Source: Pseudomonas migulae
GTDB taxonomy: Bacteria; Pseudomonadota; Gammaproteobacteria; Pseudomonadales; Pseudomonadaceae
Direction: 5' to 3'
NCBI RefSeq assembly: GCF_024169315.1
Contig: NZ_JALJWR010000001.1
Span: forward strand, 579,501-643,500
DNA: 64,000 nt
In this document: piece by piece, positions 28,650-41,272 of the stretch
How positions within the stretch are numbered: the first letter of the stretch is position 1
How the letters are laid out: every line of letters starts with the position of its first letter
Translations under genes and position numbers: made by a program
Notes under the pieces: model-generated
The model's input: only the letters and a program-made list of their open reading frames with translations
What the model was told of the DNA's origin: nothing
Database searches by the model: none

Positions 28650-29585
28650 TTGATTGACTTACCTGTTACTGATTCTGCTGCAAAGACCAATCCGATGCCC
28701 CTGTATCTGGCGCGACTGGCGCCGTCCAGCCAACTGACGATGCGCTATGTATTGCAGGATGCCGCCGACCGCCTGGGCTTCGAGGACATGAACGTCGAGG
28801 AGATTCCCTGGCACCAGTTGCAGCCCGAGGATGTGATCGCGCTGGTGGCGGCGTTGCGCGCGGACGGCTACGCGCCCAACACGTCTTCGCTGTACGTCAA
28901 CGCCGTGCGCGGGGTGATGAATGAAGCGTGGCGCATGAGCCTGATCAGCCAGGAACACTTGCTGAAAATGCGCTCGGTCAAGGGCATTGCCGGAACGCGT
29001 CTGTCCCAGGGACGCAATCTTCGGCGCTCGCTGATCCAGGAAATGATGGCGGTCTGTGCGGCCGATCCTCGGCCACAAGGCCTGCGGGACGCGGCGATCA
29101 TCGGGATTCTGTATGGCTCGGGCATGCGTAAATCAGAGTCGGTGAACCTCGACCTCGATCAGGTGGATTTCACCGAACGCAGCCTGCGGGTGACCGCCAA
29201 AGGCAACAAGCAACTGATCAAATACGCGCCGGCCTGGGCCTTCGCCAAACTGGATGCCTGGCTGGAGCTGCGCCGCTCGCAACTCAAGGAAGGCGAGGTG
29301 GACGATCCGTTCCTGTTCAACCGCATCCGCCGCGGCAGCCACATCACCCGTGAGCGCATCACCAAACACGCGATCTATTACATCGCCCGGCAACGCGGCG
29401 CGCAGGTCGGGGTGAAAATCATGCCCCATGACTTTCGGCGTTCTTTCATTACCCGGGTGATCGAGGAACATGACTTGTCGATCGCGCAGAAACTCGCCCA
29501 TCACAGCAATATCCAGACGACGGCCAACTACGACGTGCGCGATGACAACGAACGACGGCGGGCGGTCGACCGCTTTGATCTTTAG
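28650..29585 (+). CDS. Lone tyrosine recombinase/integrase (XerD-like)
   Basis: 311 residues. N-terminal SAM-like core-binding domain, then the catalytic domain with Arg in SGMRKSESV, Lys in TAKGNK, H-x2-R in PHDFRRS, His in AHHSNI and the nucleophile in TTANYD. All five catalytic positions are filled, so it should be active. The longest frame starts with TTG at 28650 with a distant AAGG; the first ATG is 28695, without ribosome site. The stop overlaps the convergent Fe3+ ATPase gene by four bases. No other mobile-element gene is beside it. Confidence 0.87.
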   Translation: MIDLPVTDSAAKTNPMPLYLARLAPSSQLTMRYVLQDAADRLGFEDMNVEEIPWHQLQPEDVIALVAALRADGYAPNTSSLYVNAVRGVMNEAWRMSLISQEHLLKMRSVKGIAGTRLSQGRNLRRSLIQEMMAVCAADPRPQGLRDAAIIGILYGSGMRKSESVNLDLDQVDFTERSLRVTAKGNKQLIKYAPAWAFAKLDAWLELRRSQLKEGEVDDPFLFNRIRRGSHITRERITKHAIYYIARQRGAQVGVKIMPHDFRRSFITRVIEEHDLSIAQKLAHHSNIQTTANYDVRDDNERRRAVDRFDL

Positions 29586-30652
29586 GTGTCGTTCAGCACA
29601 TGGGCGTGGCCGATGGTCGAGACGTGAACCGCGCTGCCGGTGGGTGGCGCGTACAGGCCCGAACTGCGCACCATCAATGATCGACCGGGCTGGTCCGCAG
29701 ATGGCAACGGCTCCAGTTCCACGGTCAGCGTGCAGGTATTGCCGCTGAAATCCCGCTCGGTCACCACGGCGCGACAACCGGAGACCTCGACGGCGCTGGA
29801 CACGATACCGACCAGTTGCAACTGCTCAGGCCGTAGCATGATCTGCGCACAACGGTTGTTGCGATGATTGTTGACCGGGATCCGCCCCAGATCGCAATGG
29901 GCCCAGCCGGCTTCGATCCGGGCCGGCATGACCACGGCATCACCGAGGAACATCGCGGTTTGCTCGTCGCCGGGATAGCGGTACAGGTCCAGCGGATGAC
30001 CGGACTGAACCAGCCGCCCCTCGCGCATGACGGCCAACTGATCGGCAAACGACAGCGCTTCACTCTGGTCATGGGTGACCAGGATGGTGGTGACGCCCGC
30101 GTCCTGCAGCAACCGGGCAACGAGTTTGCGCATGGCCACGCGCAGGCCGGTATCGAGCGCGGAAAACGGTTCATCCAGCAACATCAAACGCGGCTGTTGC
30201 GCCAACGCCCTGGCCAGTGCCACCCGTTGTTGCTGACCGCCAGACAGTTCATGGGGCCAGCGGTCGGCCATGTTCGCCTCCAGGGCAACGCTGTCCATCA
30301 ACTGGGCGATACGCTCGCGTTTTTCGTGGCCCCTGATCGACAATCCGAAGCCGATGTTGGCGGCCACGGTCATGTGCGGGAACAAGGCACCGTCCTGAGG
30401 CACATAGCCGATCTGTCGTTGGTGAGCGGGCACTTCATGGGTGGGGTCGACCAGCGTCTGACCATTCAGCGTCAGGCGCCCGGAGTCCGGCAGTTCGAAA
30501 CCGGCGATCATGCGCAGCAGGGTGGATTTGCCGGAACCGGACGGGCCGACGATCACCGTGCGGCTGCCCGTCGGCACTGACAGGCTGATGTCATCCAGGG
30601 CCGTTTGTTGACCGTAGGATTTGCAGATCGAGTGCAGTTCAAGCGTGTTCAT
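29582..30652 (-). CDS. Fe3+ ABC transporter, ATP-binding protein (FbpC/AfuC type)
   Basis: 356 residues. Walker [10 protein letters not shown] near residue 37, [16 protein letters not shown] signature, [12 protein letters not shown]alker B, VTHD switch, then a C-terminal TOBE-like regulatory domain of about 110 residues containing [10 protein letters not shown]. This domain order is that of FbpC iron transporters. Its ATG overlaps the permease stop by four bases. Confidence 0.92.
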   Translation of the reverse strand: MNTLELHSICKSYGQQTALDDISLSVPTGSRTVIVGPSGSGKSTLLRMIAGFELPDSGRLTLNGQTLVDPTHEVPAHQRQIGYVPQDGALFPHMTVAANIGFGLSIRGHEKRERIAQLMDSVALEANMADRWPHELSGGQQQRVALARALAQQPRLMLLDEPFSALDTGLRVAMRKLVARLLQDAGVTTILVTHDQSEALSFADQLAVMREGRLVQSGHPLDLYRYPGDEQTAMFLGDAVVMPARIEAGWAHCDLGRIPVNNHRNNRCAQIMLRPEQLQLVGIVSSAVEVSGCRAVVTERDFSGNTCTLTVELEPLPSADQPGRSLMVRSSGLYAPPTGSAVHVSTIGHAHVLNDT

Positions 30653-32247
30653 CGGCCAGCCGTTCGTTTGGATTGGTGGTAAAGGAGCCCGGTCAACGGA
30701 AGCGACAGCAGAATCATCAGCAAGGCATAGGGCGCAGCGGCGGCGTAGTCGATTTCGCTGGTCAACGCCCAGAACCCGGTCGCCAGCGTGCGCGTGCCGT
30801 TCGGGGCCAGCAGCAGCGTGGCGGTCAATTCATTGCTGATCGCGAGAAACACCAGCGCGGCGCCCGCGGCAGCGCCAGGCGCGGCCAGCCGCAAGGTGAT
30901 CAGCCACAACACCCGGCCGGGCGAGCGACCGAGGCTGCGGGCGATGTTCTCCAGTTCAACCGGCGCCTGGGCGATGCCGGCACGCAAGCTCACCAAGGCG
31001 CGGGGCAAGAACATCAGCAGGTACGCCAGCAGAACGGTGATAGTGGTTTGATAAATCGGTCGGGCGAAATGCACCGTGACCGTCACCAGGGCCAGCGCGA
31101 CGACAATGCCCGGCAACGAACTGGTGATGTAATTGCAGCTTTCGAGGATCCGCTGCAGCCGGCCTGGCGAGCGAATCGACAACCACGCAATCGGGATGGC
31201 GGCGCAGGTAGTGAGCACCGCCCCGGCAACGCCGAGCAGCAGTGTTTGTTGCAGCGCGGGCATCAGCTCGTCCATCTGCCAGACATTCGCGCCCCCCGCG
31301 ATCAACCATTTGCCCAAGGTGATTAGCGGCACTCCCAGCGTCAGGGCGCAGGTCATCATCAGCAAGGTCAGCGCGAGTACGGTCGAAGCGGTTTTCAAGC
31401 GCACGATGCGGTATTCGCGGGCACTTCCCGAGCCGACCCGGGCATAGCGCGCATGGCCACGCGCCGCCGATTCGACGGTCAGCATTCCCAGGCAGCACAG
31501 GGCGAGCACGCCGGCCAGCATGTTGGCGGCGGGGCCGTTGAAAGTGGACTTGAACTGATCGAAGATCGCCGTGGTGAAGGTGTCGAAGCGGATCATCGCG
31601 TACAGGCCATACTCGGCCAGCAAGTGCAGCCCGACCAGCAAGGCTCCGCCACAGATGGCCAGGCGCAGCTGCGGCAGCACCACCCGGAAAAATACCGCCC
31701 AAGGCTTGAGCCCCATTGATTCCGCGACATCTTCAATCGCCGGATCGAGCCGGCGCAAGGTCGCCGCAATCGGCAAGTAAAGGAAGGGGAAATAAGCAAT
31801 GACCGACACCAGAACCCCGGCAAACAGACCATGAATCGGTGGCACCAGGCTGACCCAGGCATAACTGTGAACGAAGGCCGGGACCGCCAGTGGCGCGATC
31901 GACAACAAGGACCACCAGCGCCGCCCGGGCAGGTCGCTGCGCTCGGTCAGCCAGGCCAGCGTCACGCCCAGCAGGATGCACAAGGGAATCGTGATCGCGA
32001 CCAGCAATACCGTGTTGATCAATAACTCGCCGACCCGTGGCCGGAACACCAGCGTTGCCAGGGTGGCCCAACCGGTCTGCACGGAAACGCCGATGACGAA
32101 AGCAATCGGCAGCAGCGCCAGCAATGAAATCAGCACCGACAAACCGATCACCCACGCACCGCCGCGCCCGGCGAACAATCCCCGGGAGCGACGGCGTAAA
32201 TGTGCGGGTATCGCCGCAGCGACATCCACCGGTAGCGTTTCAGGCAT
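30649..32247 (-). CDS. Fe3+ ABC transporter, permease (FbpB type)
   Basis: 532 residues with about 12 membrane helices arranged as two tandem permease domains, as in FbpB/SfuB. Two EAA-type loops are seen: [20 protein letters not shown] in the first half and [16 protein letters not shown] in the second. A TTG directly precedes the ATG at 32247; the ATG is used. Only four bases separate it from the stop of the binding protein gene. Confidence 0.93.
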   Translation of the reverse strand: MPETLPVDVAAAIPAHLRRRSRGLFAGRGGAWVIGLSVLISLLALLPIAFVIGVSVQTGWATLATLVFRPRVGELLINTVLLVAITIPLCILLGVTLAWLTERSDLPGRRWWSLLSIAPLAVPAFVHSYAWVSLVPPIHGLFAGVLVSVIAYFPFLYLPIAATLRRLDPAIEDVAESMGLKPWAVFFRVVLPQLRLAICGGALLVGLHLLAEYGLYAMIRFDTFTTAIFDQFKSTFNGPAANMLAGVLALCCLGMLTVESAARGHARYARVGSGSAREYRIVRLKTASTVLALTLLMMTCALTLGVPLITLGKWLIAGGANVWQMDELMPALQQTLLLGVAGAVLTTCAAIPIAWLSIRSPGRLQRILESCNYITSSLPGIVVALALVTVTVHFARPIYQTTITVLLAYLLMFLPRALVSLRAGIAQAPVELENIARSLGRSPGRVLWLITLRLAAPGAAAGAALVFLAISNELTATLLLAPNGTRTLATGFWALTSEIDYAAAAPYALLMILLSLPLTGLLYHQSKRTAGR

Positions 32248-32251
32248 CAAT

Positions 32252-33265
32252 TCAGAGCAGTCCGGCCTGAGTCATCAGCTCCACGGCTTTTTTACTGTCG
32301 AGTTTTGACGCATCGACCTTCGGCGCGTCGAGCTGTTGCAGAGGCACCAGTTTCGGGTTGGATTCCGCGTTTTTGCCCACGGAATATTCGAACGATTTAC
32401 CCGTCTTGAGGATGGCCTGGCCGTCCTTGCCGGTGACCCATTTCAGGAACGCCTGGGCCTGTTCCTTGTGTTGGCTGGACGCCAGGACGCCGCCACCGGA
32501 AATGCTGACAAAAGCACCCGGGTCCTTGTGCTTGAAGTAGTGCAGGGCGGTGTTCTTGCTGTTTTCGCCGGTCCGGGCCTGATCGCCGAAGCGGTAATAG
32601 TGGTAGATCACACCGCTGTCGATCTGCCCGGCATTCACCGCTTTCAACACGGAACTGTTGCCCCGGTACGCGGTGAAGTTGGCTTCCATCCCTTTGAGCC
32701 ACTCAAGGGTGGCGGCTTCGCCCTTGAGTTCCAGTACCGCGGCGACAATAGCCTGGAAGTCGGCGCCGGCCGGTGATGCCGCCCAGCGACCTTTCCATTT
32801 CGGATCGGCGAGGTCCATCAGCGATTTCGGCAATTCGGCTTCGGGCAGTTTGCCCGGGTTGTAGACAAACACCGTGGAGCGCGCAGCGATGCCCACCCAC
32901 TTGCCATGTGCCGGACGGTAAGCCGCATCGACTTGTTCCAGCGTGGTCGGCGCTACGGGTGCAAACAGCCCCGCACTATCGACCAGCACCATGGCCGGGG
33001 AGTTTTCGGTCAGGAACACGTCAGCGGGGGAGGCGGCGCCTTCCTGCACGATCTGGTTACCCATTTCGGTGTCGTCGCCGTTGCGCACCGTGACCTTGAT
33101 TCCGGTCTCCTTGGTAAAGCCCTCGGTCCAGGCTTTTGTCAGGCTTTCATGCTGGGCGTTGTAGACCACGATGCCGTCGGCATCGGCGGAGTAAACGTGA
33201 CCGGCACTCAGCAGGGCAGTGGTCAGCACGGCGATTCTCAGGAAAGCGGGAATAGGGCGGTTCAT
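32252..33265 (-). CDS. Fe3+ ABC transporter, periplasmic iron-binding protein (FbpA type)
   Basis: 337 residues. Signal peptide ends near [19 protein letters not shown] is the family first strand, and the paired iron-ligand tyrosines sit in [10 protein letters not shown]. It delivers ferric iron to the permease encoded next. The frame continues upstream of the chosen ATG at 33265, but the signal peptide starts there and an AGGAG lies ten bases before it. Confidence 0.93.
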   Translation of the reverse strand: MNRPIPAFLRIAVLTTALLSAGHVYSADADGIVVYNAQHESLTKAWTEGFTKETGIKVTVRNGDDTEMGNQIVQEGAASPADVFLTENSPAMVLVDSAGLFAPVAPTTLEQVDAAYRPAHGKWVGIAARSTVFVYNPGKLPEAELPKSLMDLADPKWKGRWAASPAGADFQAIVAAVLELKGEAATLEWLKGMEANFTAYRGNSSVLKAVNAGQIDSGVIYHYYRFGDQARTGENSKNTALHYFKHKDPGAFVSISGGGVLASSQHKEQAQAFLKWVTGKDGQAILKTGKSFEYSVGKNAESNPKLVPLQQLDAPKVDASKLDSKKAVELMTQAGLL

Positions 33266-33321
33266 GCGTTGGCGGCTCCTGTTGTTTTTAGAATCGTGCA
33301 CGCTGACAGACCGTAAGGGTC

Positions 33322-33354
33322 GACAATGATTGTAGGTCAATACGAATCATTTGC
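33322..33354. promoter_or_regulatory. Candidate Fur boxes upstream of the iron operon
   Basis: GACAATGAT at 33322 matches eight of nine bases of the Fur half-site GATAATGAT. The 19-mer 33336-33354, read on the minus strand as GCAAATGATTCGTATTGAC, matches about 12 of 19 consensus positions. Both lie 57-90 bases before the binding-protein ATG. Iron-limitation control is expected for this transporter class. Confidence 0.5.
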
Positions 33355-33404
33355 AGGCTTGAGCGGCGCCGAATGTAAGGGGCTGGATCAGAAAAACCGT
33401 CAAT

Positions 33405-33965
33405 TCATTGCGATACCGGGCAACCTCTTTGCGTTCCGCTTGCAGCTTGACTGATCAACGCAGCCAGGCGTTTGACGTTGTTCTGCTGGGCAATGACCAG
33501 GTCATCGATGGACGGTCCTGACGGTGTTTGCAACGTACTTCGGCAGCTGACCAGCGTGGTGTCACCAGCCCCGGGACTGCGCAGGCGCCATTTGACGTCC
33601 ATCAGCGCGTATTGACCGGGAACCGAATCAAAACGCTGAACCTCGACGCGCACCGAGACTTTGCGCTGGGGACTGCTGTTGGCCAGTTGATCGACCAAGG
33701 CGCTGCGCAACTCATCCACCAGGCTCGCTGCCCACCATTCGGTCTCGAGAATCGCCAGGCCGCTATTGCCCTGGCGAATGACGATCTGCGGACGATCGAC
33801 CTGCGGCGGTACGCTGATACCTTCGATGAGGATTTCCCCGCCGTTGCCGCGTGCGGTCCCGCTCAATTGCGCCGGCGTCAGGGTATGGAACTGGATCGGC
33901 TCACTGCGGCACGCGGCGAGCAGCATGAGCGCAGTGACCAACGTCATCTTCAGCGAAGAAACCAT
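33405..33965 (-). CDS. pqiC: PqiC-type outer-membrane lipoprotein
   Basis: 186 residues. A lipoprotein signal with lipobox LLAAC (Cys19), then a PqiC/YmbA-type domain of about 160 residues. Partner of PqiB, thought to receive the PqiB tunnel at the outer membrane. Sits directly downstream of the pqiB gene with a 17-base gap and is the last of the four-gene pqi set. Confidence 0.85.
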   Translation of the reverse strand: MVSSLKMTLVTALMLLAACRSEPIQFHTLTPAQLSGTARGNGGEILIEGISVPPQVDRPQIVIRQGNSGLAILETEWWAASLVDELRSALVDQLANSSPQRKVSVRVEVQRFDSVPGQYALMDVKWRLRSPGAGDTTLVSCRSTLQTPSGPSIDDLVIAQQNNVKRLAALISQAASGTQRGCPVSQ

Positions 33966-33982
33966 GGGTGTTGCTCCTGTGG

Positions 33983-35638
33983 TCAGTTGCGCGGTGGCGC
34001 CTTCAAGTCCAGCGGCGCGGCGTTTTCGGGGCGACCGCGAATCAGCGACTCCGGATGTCGGCCCAGGTAATCCGAGAGCTCACGCAAGGAACGCGACATG
34101 CGCCCGAGTTCGTCCAGGGTCTGGGTCAATTGCTCCCGTTGCGGCGAATCTTCGGCGAGGGTCGAGCTGGCCGATTGCAGGGTCTTGCTGACATCCGCCA
34201 GGGTGGTTTGCACGCCGGGCAGGGTCTTGGCGTTGAATTGCGCGAGGCCCTTGCGCAGCTCGACGAGGTTGCTGTCGAGGTTGCCGGCAATGCGCTCGAT
34301 CGGCAGCTGATTGATCTTGTTGACCATGCCTTCGAGTTTTTCCTGCAACTGTTCCAGGCTGCCGGGAATGGTCGGAATGGACACGGGACGGGCAGTGGGG
34401 TCGAACACGACTTTCTCCGCTTTGGGGTAGAAGTCGAGCGCGATGTAGAGCTGGCCGGTCAACAGATTGCCGCTTCGGGCCTGGGCCCGCAGGCCGTTTT
34501 CGATGAACGTGCCCATCAGTCGTACGCCCGCCGCTTCGTCATTGGGGTCATGCTTCAAGGCCTCGAGCATTTTGATGTGCGCCTGACCCAGCCGTTGCGG
34601 GTAGATCACGATGCCGACATTGACCGGGAAACTGCGTTTTTTCGGATCGAAATCCAGATTGACCGACACCACTCTGCCGAACTCGATGCCGAGGAATTCC
34701 ACCGGTGCACCGACCTTGAGCCCGCGCAAGGCCTGGTCGAAACGCAAGCTCAGGTATTGCGCCTTGCCGTTGGGCGGGGCGAGTGCGGTTTGCTGGTCTT
34801 CGAACAGTTCGAAGGCTTTATCCTCGATGGCTGGTGTATCGTTGGGGCTGTATTCCGGAGCGCGGAAGGCAATGCCGCCCACCAGGATGGAGGACAGCGA
34901 CTCGGTCTTCACCGCAAAACCGTTGGCGCCGACATTCACGTCGATCCCGCTGGCGTTCCAGAAGCGGGTGTTTTCGGTGACGTAGGCATCGTTGGGCGAA
35001 TGAATGAACACTTCAATGTTCACCCCTTTGCCGTCGGCATTCAGGGCGTAAGCGACGACCTGGCCGACGGGAATCTTGCGGTAGTAAACCGGCGAACCGA
35101 TGTCCAGCGAACCCAGGTCCGGAGCGTTCAGCGTGAAGCGCTTGCCGGGCTCGCCATAGGTGATGGGCGGCGGGTTTTCCAGGCCGGTGAAATTCTTCGC
35201 CCGGGCATTGGACTGGCCGATATCGGCACCGATGTAGTCCCCGGAGAGCAGGGTATCGATGCCCGACACGCCGCCGGCACCGATGCGTGGTCGCACGACC
35301 CAGAACTGCGAGTCTTCACGGGTGAAGCTTTCCGCCTGCTTGGCCAGTTTGATCGTGGCGTTGACGCTCTTCTGGTCGTTGCTCAGTTCGACGTCGGACA
35401 CATGCCCGATCACCACGTTGCGGTATTTGACTTCGGTCTTGTTGGCCGTCAGGCCGCTGCCGGTCTTGAAGGTCACGGTGATGGTCGGGCCTTCCTGCAG
35501 GATGCTGTGCACCACCAGCGAAATACCCACCAGCACCGCCACGATCGGCACGATCCATACCAATGAAACGCTGAAACGGCGGGTCTTGATCGGGGCCTCC
35601 CCAGGGGCTTGCGGCCCGTCAGTGGCTTGCGACTTCAT
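33983..35638 (-). CDS. pqiB: PqiB, intermembrane MCE-domain protein
   Basis: 551 residues. One N-terminal membrane anchor (about residues 25-45), then three MCE/MlaD domains (starts near GPTITVTF, then LGSLDIGSPVYYRKIPVGQV, then GLKVGAPVEFLGIEFGRV) and a long C-terminal helical part that builds the needle-like tunnel. It moves lipids between inner and outer membrane. Overlaps the pqiA-2 gene by 20 bases. Confidence 0.93.
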   Translation of the reverse strand: MKSQATDGPQAPGEAPIKTRRFSVSLVWIVPIVAVLVGISLVVHSILQEGPTITVTFKTGSGLTANKTEVKYRNVVIGHVSDVELSNDQKSVNATIKLAKQAESFTREDSQFWVVRPRIGAGGVSGIDTLLSGDYIGADIGQSNARAKNFTGLENPPPITYGEPGKRFTLNAPDLGSLDIGSPVYYRKIPVGQVVAYALNADGKGVNIEVFIHSPNDAYVTENTRFWNASGIDVNVGANGFAVKTESLSSILVGGIAFRAPEYSPNDTPAIEDKAFELFEDQQTALAPPNGKAQYLSLRFDQALRGLKVGAPVEFLGIEFGRVVSVNLDFDPKKRSFPVNVGIVIYPQRLGQAHIKMLEALKHDPNDEAAGVRLMGTFIENGLRAQARSGNLLTGQLYIALDFYPKAEKVVFDPTARPVSIPTIPGSLEQLQEKLEGMVNKINQLPIERIAGNLDSNLVELRKGLAQFNAKTLPGVQTTLADVSKTLQSASSTLAEDSPQREQLTQTLDELGRMSRSLRELSDYLGRHPESLIRGRPENAAPLDLKAPPRN

Positions 35639-36269
35639 CCATGACCTCCTCGTTATTCGAATGGTGTTGGTCCCAGATCAGACGCGGGTCGAAGCTCATC
35701 GCCGAGAGCATGGTAAACACCACGACCAGACCAAAAAACAGAATGCCCGCGCGCGGTTCGATGTCGGCCAGGGCTTGAAACTTCACCAGTGAAGCCACCA
35801 GGGCCACCACGATCACGTCGAGCATCGACCAATAACCGATGAGCTCGACGAAACGGTACATTTTTGACCGCTCCTTGCGCGCCCATTGGCTGTTGCGTTG
35901 AACGGTCACCAGCAGGAGCGTCAGGGCGACGAACTTGATGCCCGGCACCGCGATGCTGGCGATGAAAATGATCAGGGCAATGTCCCAGGCGCCGTGCTGC
36001 CAGAAATCCAGCACACCGCCCATGATGGTGCTGTCGGCACCGTTACCGACCATTTTGGTGTTCATCACCGGCAACACGTTGGCCGGGATGTAGAACACCA
36101 GCGAAGTGAGCAGGTAGGCCCAGGTCCGGGTCAGCGCGTTGGTTTTGCGCCGATGCAGCGGTGCCCCGCAACGCTCGCATTCGTGGGGTTCGCCGGTCAT
36201 GTCACAGGCCAGGCCGCAGCTGTGGCAAAGGCACAGGTTGAGTTCGCTGGCGACCGGAGGCGTGGTCAT
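35619..36269 (-). CDS. pqiA: PqiA-domain inner-membrane protein (second half)
   Basis: 216 residues, four membrane helices, preceded by a zinc-ribbon-like CxxC pair (CHSCGLAC, CERCGAP). Corresponds to one half of E. coli PqiA, which has two such domains fused. ATG at 36269 overlaps the upstream pqiA stop by four bases, favouring it over a GTG further up at 36281. Confidence 0.9.
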   Translation of the reverse strand: MTTPPVASELNLCLCHSCGLACDMTGEPHECERCGAPLHRRKTNALTRTWAYLLTSLVFYIPANVLPVMNTKMVGNGADSTIMGGVLDFWQHGAWDIALIIFIASIAVPGIKFVALTLLLVTVQRNSQWARKERSKMYRFVELIGYWSMLDVIVVALVASLVKFQALADIEPRAGILFFGLVVVFTMLSAMSFDPRLIWDQHHSNNEEVMDEVASH

Positions 36270-36862
36270 AAAACATCCCACAGTTCACGGACATCGCGTC
36301 CGGCAATGCGGATCATCATCAGGCTGAGAATGGCCAGGGCAAACAGACCGATACCGGGCAGCACGTCGAGCAGCCCGGCGAGTTTGATCACGGCAACCAT
36401 TGCCCCCAGCAGGCAGACTTCCAGCATGCTCCAGGGCCGCAGGGTTTCCAGCCAGCGCATGCAGAATCTGAAGCCCGGCGAGCGACGGGAAACGAGGGCG
36501 AAACTCAGGACCCAGATCAACAGCAGCAACTGGAAAATCGGCGCGATGATCATCGAGATGGCCGCCACCAGGGCGATGAAGGTAATCGGGCCCAGCGTCA
36601 GGGCCATCACGGAATCCCACAGCGTTGCGCTGTTTTTCAAGCCTTGGAGGCTGATGCTCATGACCGGGTAGAAATTGGCGAAAATCCACAGCATCAATGC
36701 CGTGACGGTCAGCGCCAGCCGCTGCTCCACCGACAGGCCGTTATAGCGCTGGAGCACGCCGCCGCAGCGCGTACACAGGGTTTTCTGATGTTTGGCGAGC
36801 GTGACTTTTTGATACACGCAGTCGCAGTGCTCGCAGATGATCAGTTGGTCAGTCGTAGCCAT
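36266..36862 (-). CDS. pqiA: PqiA-domain inner-membrane protein (first half)
   Basis: 198 residues with an N-terminal zinc-ribbon (CEHCDCVY, CTRCGGV) and four membrane helices. With the next gene it makes up the two PqiA domains that E. coli carries in one chain. ATG at 36862 is used; the upstream frame has no homology look. First gene of pqiAABC. Confidence 0.9.
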   Translation of the reverse strand: MATTDQLIICEHCDCVYQKVTLAKHQKTLCTRCGGVLQRYNGLSVEQRLALTVTALMLWIFANFYPVMSISLQGLKNSATLWDSVMALTLGPITFIALVAAISMIIAPIFQLLLLIWVLSFALVSRRSPGFRFCMRWLETLRPWSMLEVCLLGAMVAVIKLAGLLDVLPGIGLFALAILSLMMIRIAGRDVRELWDVL

Positions 36863-37197
36863 AGGCCGCACTCGCCAGGAGACAGGAAAGTCAGAGCACC
36901 TCCTCAATATAGAAGTGCCTTGCGAATGAGCAAATCGAAAGGCTCAAACGACTGATAGTCCGTGTCATCGTTCTTCGCGGGCAAGCCCGCTCCCACAGGG
37001 ATCTTCGTCGCTCACAAATGCTGTGTTCGCTGAAGGTCCTGTGGGGGGCTTGCCCGCGAAAGCGGCAGGTCAAACATCGCTGCGCTCCAGCCGAGCACTT
37101 CCACAAGAATCATCGTCGCTCACAAATGCTGTGTTCGCTGAAGGTCCTGTGGGAGCGGGCTTGCCCGCGAAAGCGGTAGGTCAAACATCGCTGCGCT
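36863..37197. other. Intergenic region with REP units and a tandem duplication
   Basis: A 335-base stretch with no gene. It contains a single REP unit (about 36973-37000), then two copies of a unit of about 108 bases (see the repeat entry), each carrying one REP core. Confidence 0.8.

Positions 37198-37212
<15 letters not shown>
37006..37212. repeat. Tandem duplication of a 108-base unit with REP core
   Basis: The segment from CGTCGCTCACAAATGCTGTG to CAGCCGAGCA occurs twice, starting at 37006 and 37114. Copies differ at a few bases and by a small deletion in the REP core of the first copy (GTGGGGGGCTTGC against GTGGGAGCGGGCTTGC). The second copy runs into the last codons of the FAD oxidoreductase, so the first copy contains a duplicated fragment of that gene's end. 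Confidence 0.85.
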
Positions 37213-39752
<2,540 letters not shown>

Positions 39753-41111
39753 TTAGACACTAAGAAGCAAAAACTCCCGCTCCCAGGAACTGATCACCCG
39801 CTTGAAGTTCTCGTGTTCCGCTCGCTTGACTGCCACGTAACCGCGGACAAACTTGTCGCCCAGGTAACGCCCGATGGTTTCGCATTCTTCCATCTGCGTC
39901 AGCGCGTCTTCGATGGTGATCGGCAGCCGCAGGTTGCGTCGCTCGTAGGCCCGGCCCTGCACCGCGGCGCTCGGCTCGATGCGTTCGACCATGCCGAGAT
40001 AGCCGCACAACAGGCTGGCAGCGATGGCCAGATACGGGTTGGCATCTGCGCCCGGCAAGCGGTTTTCCACGCGCATCGCCTCGGGGCTGGAGGTCGGTAC
40101 ACGCAGGCCCACGGTGCGGTTTTCCTCACCCCATTCGACGTTCACCGGTGCGGAGGTGTCGGGCAGGAAGCGGCGGAACGAGTTCACGTTGGGCGCGAAC
40201 ATCGGCAGCACTTTGGGGATGTATTTCTGCAGGCCGCCAATGTAGTGCAGGAACAGCTCGCTCATTTGCCCGTCGGCATTGGCGAATATCGGCTTGCCGG
40301 TGGCGATGTCCACCACACTCTGGTGGATGTGCATGGCGCTGCCCGGCTCATCACCAATCGGCTTGGCCATGAACGTCGCCGCAACGTTGTGCTTGAGCGC
40401 TGCCTCGCGCATGGTGCGTTTGAACACGGTGATCTGGTCGGCCAGGTCCAGCGCGTCGCCGTGACGGAAGTTGATTTCCATCTGCGCCGGGCCGTCTTCG
40501 TGGATCAGCGTGTCGAGGTCCAGGCCCTGCAGTTCGCACCAGTCGTAGACGTCTTCAAACAGCGGGTCGAATTCGTTGGCAGCGTCGATGGAAAATGACT
40601 GGCGCCCACTTTCCGCCCGGCCCGAACGGCCCAGCGGCGCTTTGAGCGGCAGGTCCGGGTCTTCGCAGCGCTGGGTCAGGTAGAACTCCATTTCCGGCGC
40701 GACAATCGGCTTCCAGCCTTTGTCGGTGTACAGCTGCAGGACTTTCTTCAGCACGTTGCGTGGTGACAGTTCAATCGGGTTGCCGAACTTGTCGAAGGTG
40801 TCGTGGATCACGATCGCGGTAGGCTCGATGGCCCATGGAATCACGTAGACCGCATCGGAAACCGGCTTGCACACCATGTCGATGTCGGCCGGGTCGAGCA
40901 GGTCGTAGTAGATGTCGTCGTCGACAAAGTCCCCGGTTACCGTTTGCAAAAGCACACTTTCCGGCAGGCGCATGCCTCGCTCATGCAGGAACTTGTTGGT
41001 GGGTGCAATCTTGCCGCGTGCAATGCCGGTCAGGTCGCTGACGACGCACTCGACTTCGGTAATCTTGTGATCTTTCAGCCACGTGAGCAGCTGATCGAAA
41101 GGGACATTCAT
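39753..41111 (-). CDS. Glutamine synthetase family protein (gamma-glutamylpolyamine synthetase-like)
   Basis: 452 residues with the whole glutamine synthetase catalytic domain. PEMEFYL supplies metal-binding glutamates, MHIHQSV the ATP/metal histidine, and NRTVGLRVP the arginine and substrate region. It lacks the Tyr adenylylation context of GlnA. Next to a PuuB-like oxidase and polyamine-binding protein it probably glutamylates putrescine or a related amine with ATP. The ATG at 41111 has a GAGG six bases before it. Confidence 0.9.
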   Translation of the reverse strand: MNVPFDQLLTWLKDHKITEVECVVSDLTGIARGKIAPTNKFLHERGMRLPESVLLQTVTGDFVDDDIYYDLLDPADIDMVCKPVSDAVYVIPWAIEPTAIVIHDTFDKFGNPIELSPRNVLKKVLQLYTDKGWKPIVAPEMEFYLTQRCEDPDLPLKAPLGRSGRAESGRQSFSIDAANEFDPLFEDVYDWCELQGLDLDTLIHEDGPAQMEINFRHGDALDLADQITVFKRTMREAALKHNVAATFMAKPIGDEPGSAMHIHQSVVDIATGKPIFANADGQMSELFLHYIGGLQKYIPKVLPMFAPNVNSFRRFLPDTSAPVNVEWGEENRTVGLRVPTSSPEAMRVENRLPGADANPYLAIAASLLCGYLGMVERIEPSAAVQGRAYERRNLRLPITIEDALTQMEECETIGRYLGDKFVRGYVAVKRAEHENFKRVISSWEREFLLLSV

Positions 41112-41235
41112 AAAGACCTCGTTATTGGTTTTATTAACGCCGGGGAGGGTGGTTTCATCCGCCACACACTTCCCCTGGGACGCGTTGACGACTATCTTGG
41201 GCGAGCCTTGACGTTCCATCTATCCACTTTCAGCA

Positions 41236-41255
41236 GCACCAAAACGCACCAAACG
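41236..41255 (+). repeat. Direct repeat GCACCAAAAC / GCACCAAACG
   Basis: Two adjacent ten-base copies, 17 bases before the AraC-type gene and in the divergent promoter region with the glutamine-synthetase-like gene. Possible regulator half-sites. Confidence 0.35.
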
Positions 41256-41272
41256 AGTGCGTAAGGTCACCC

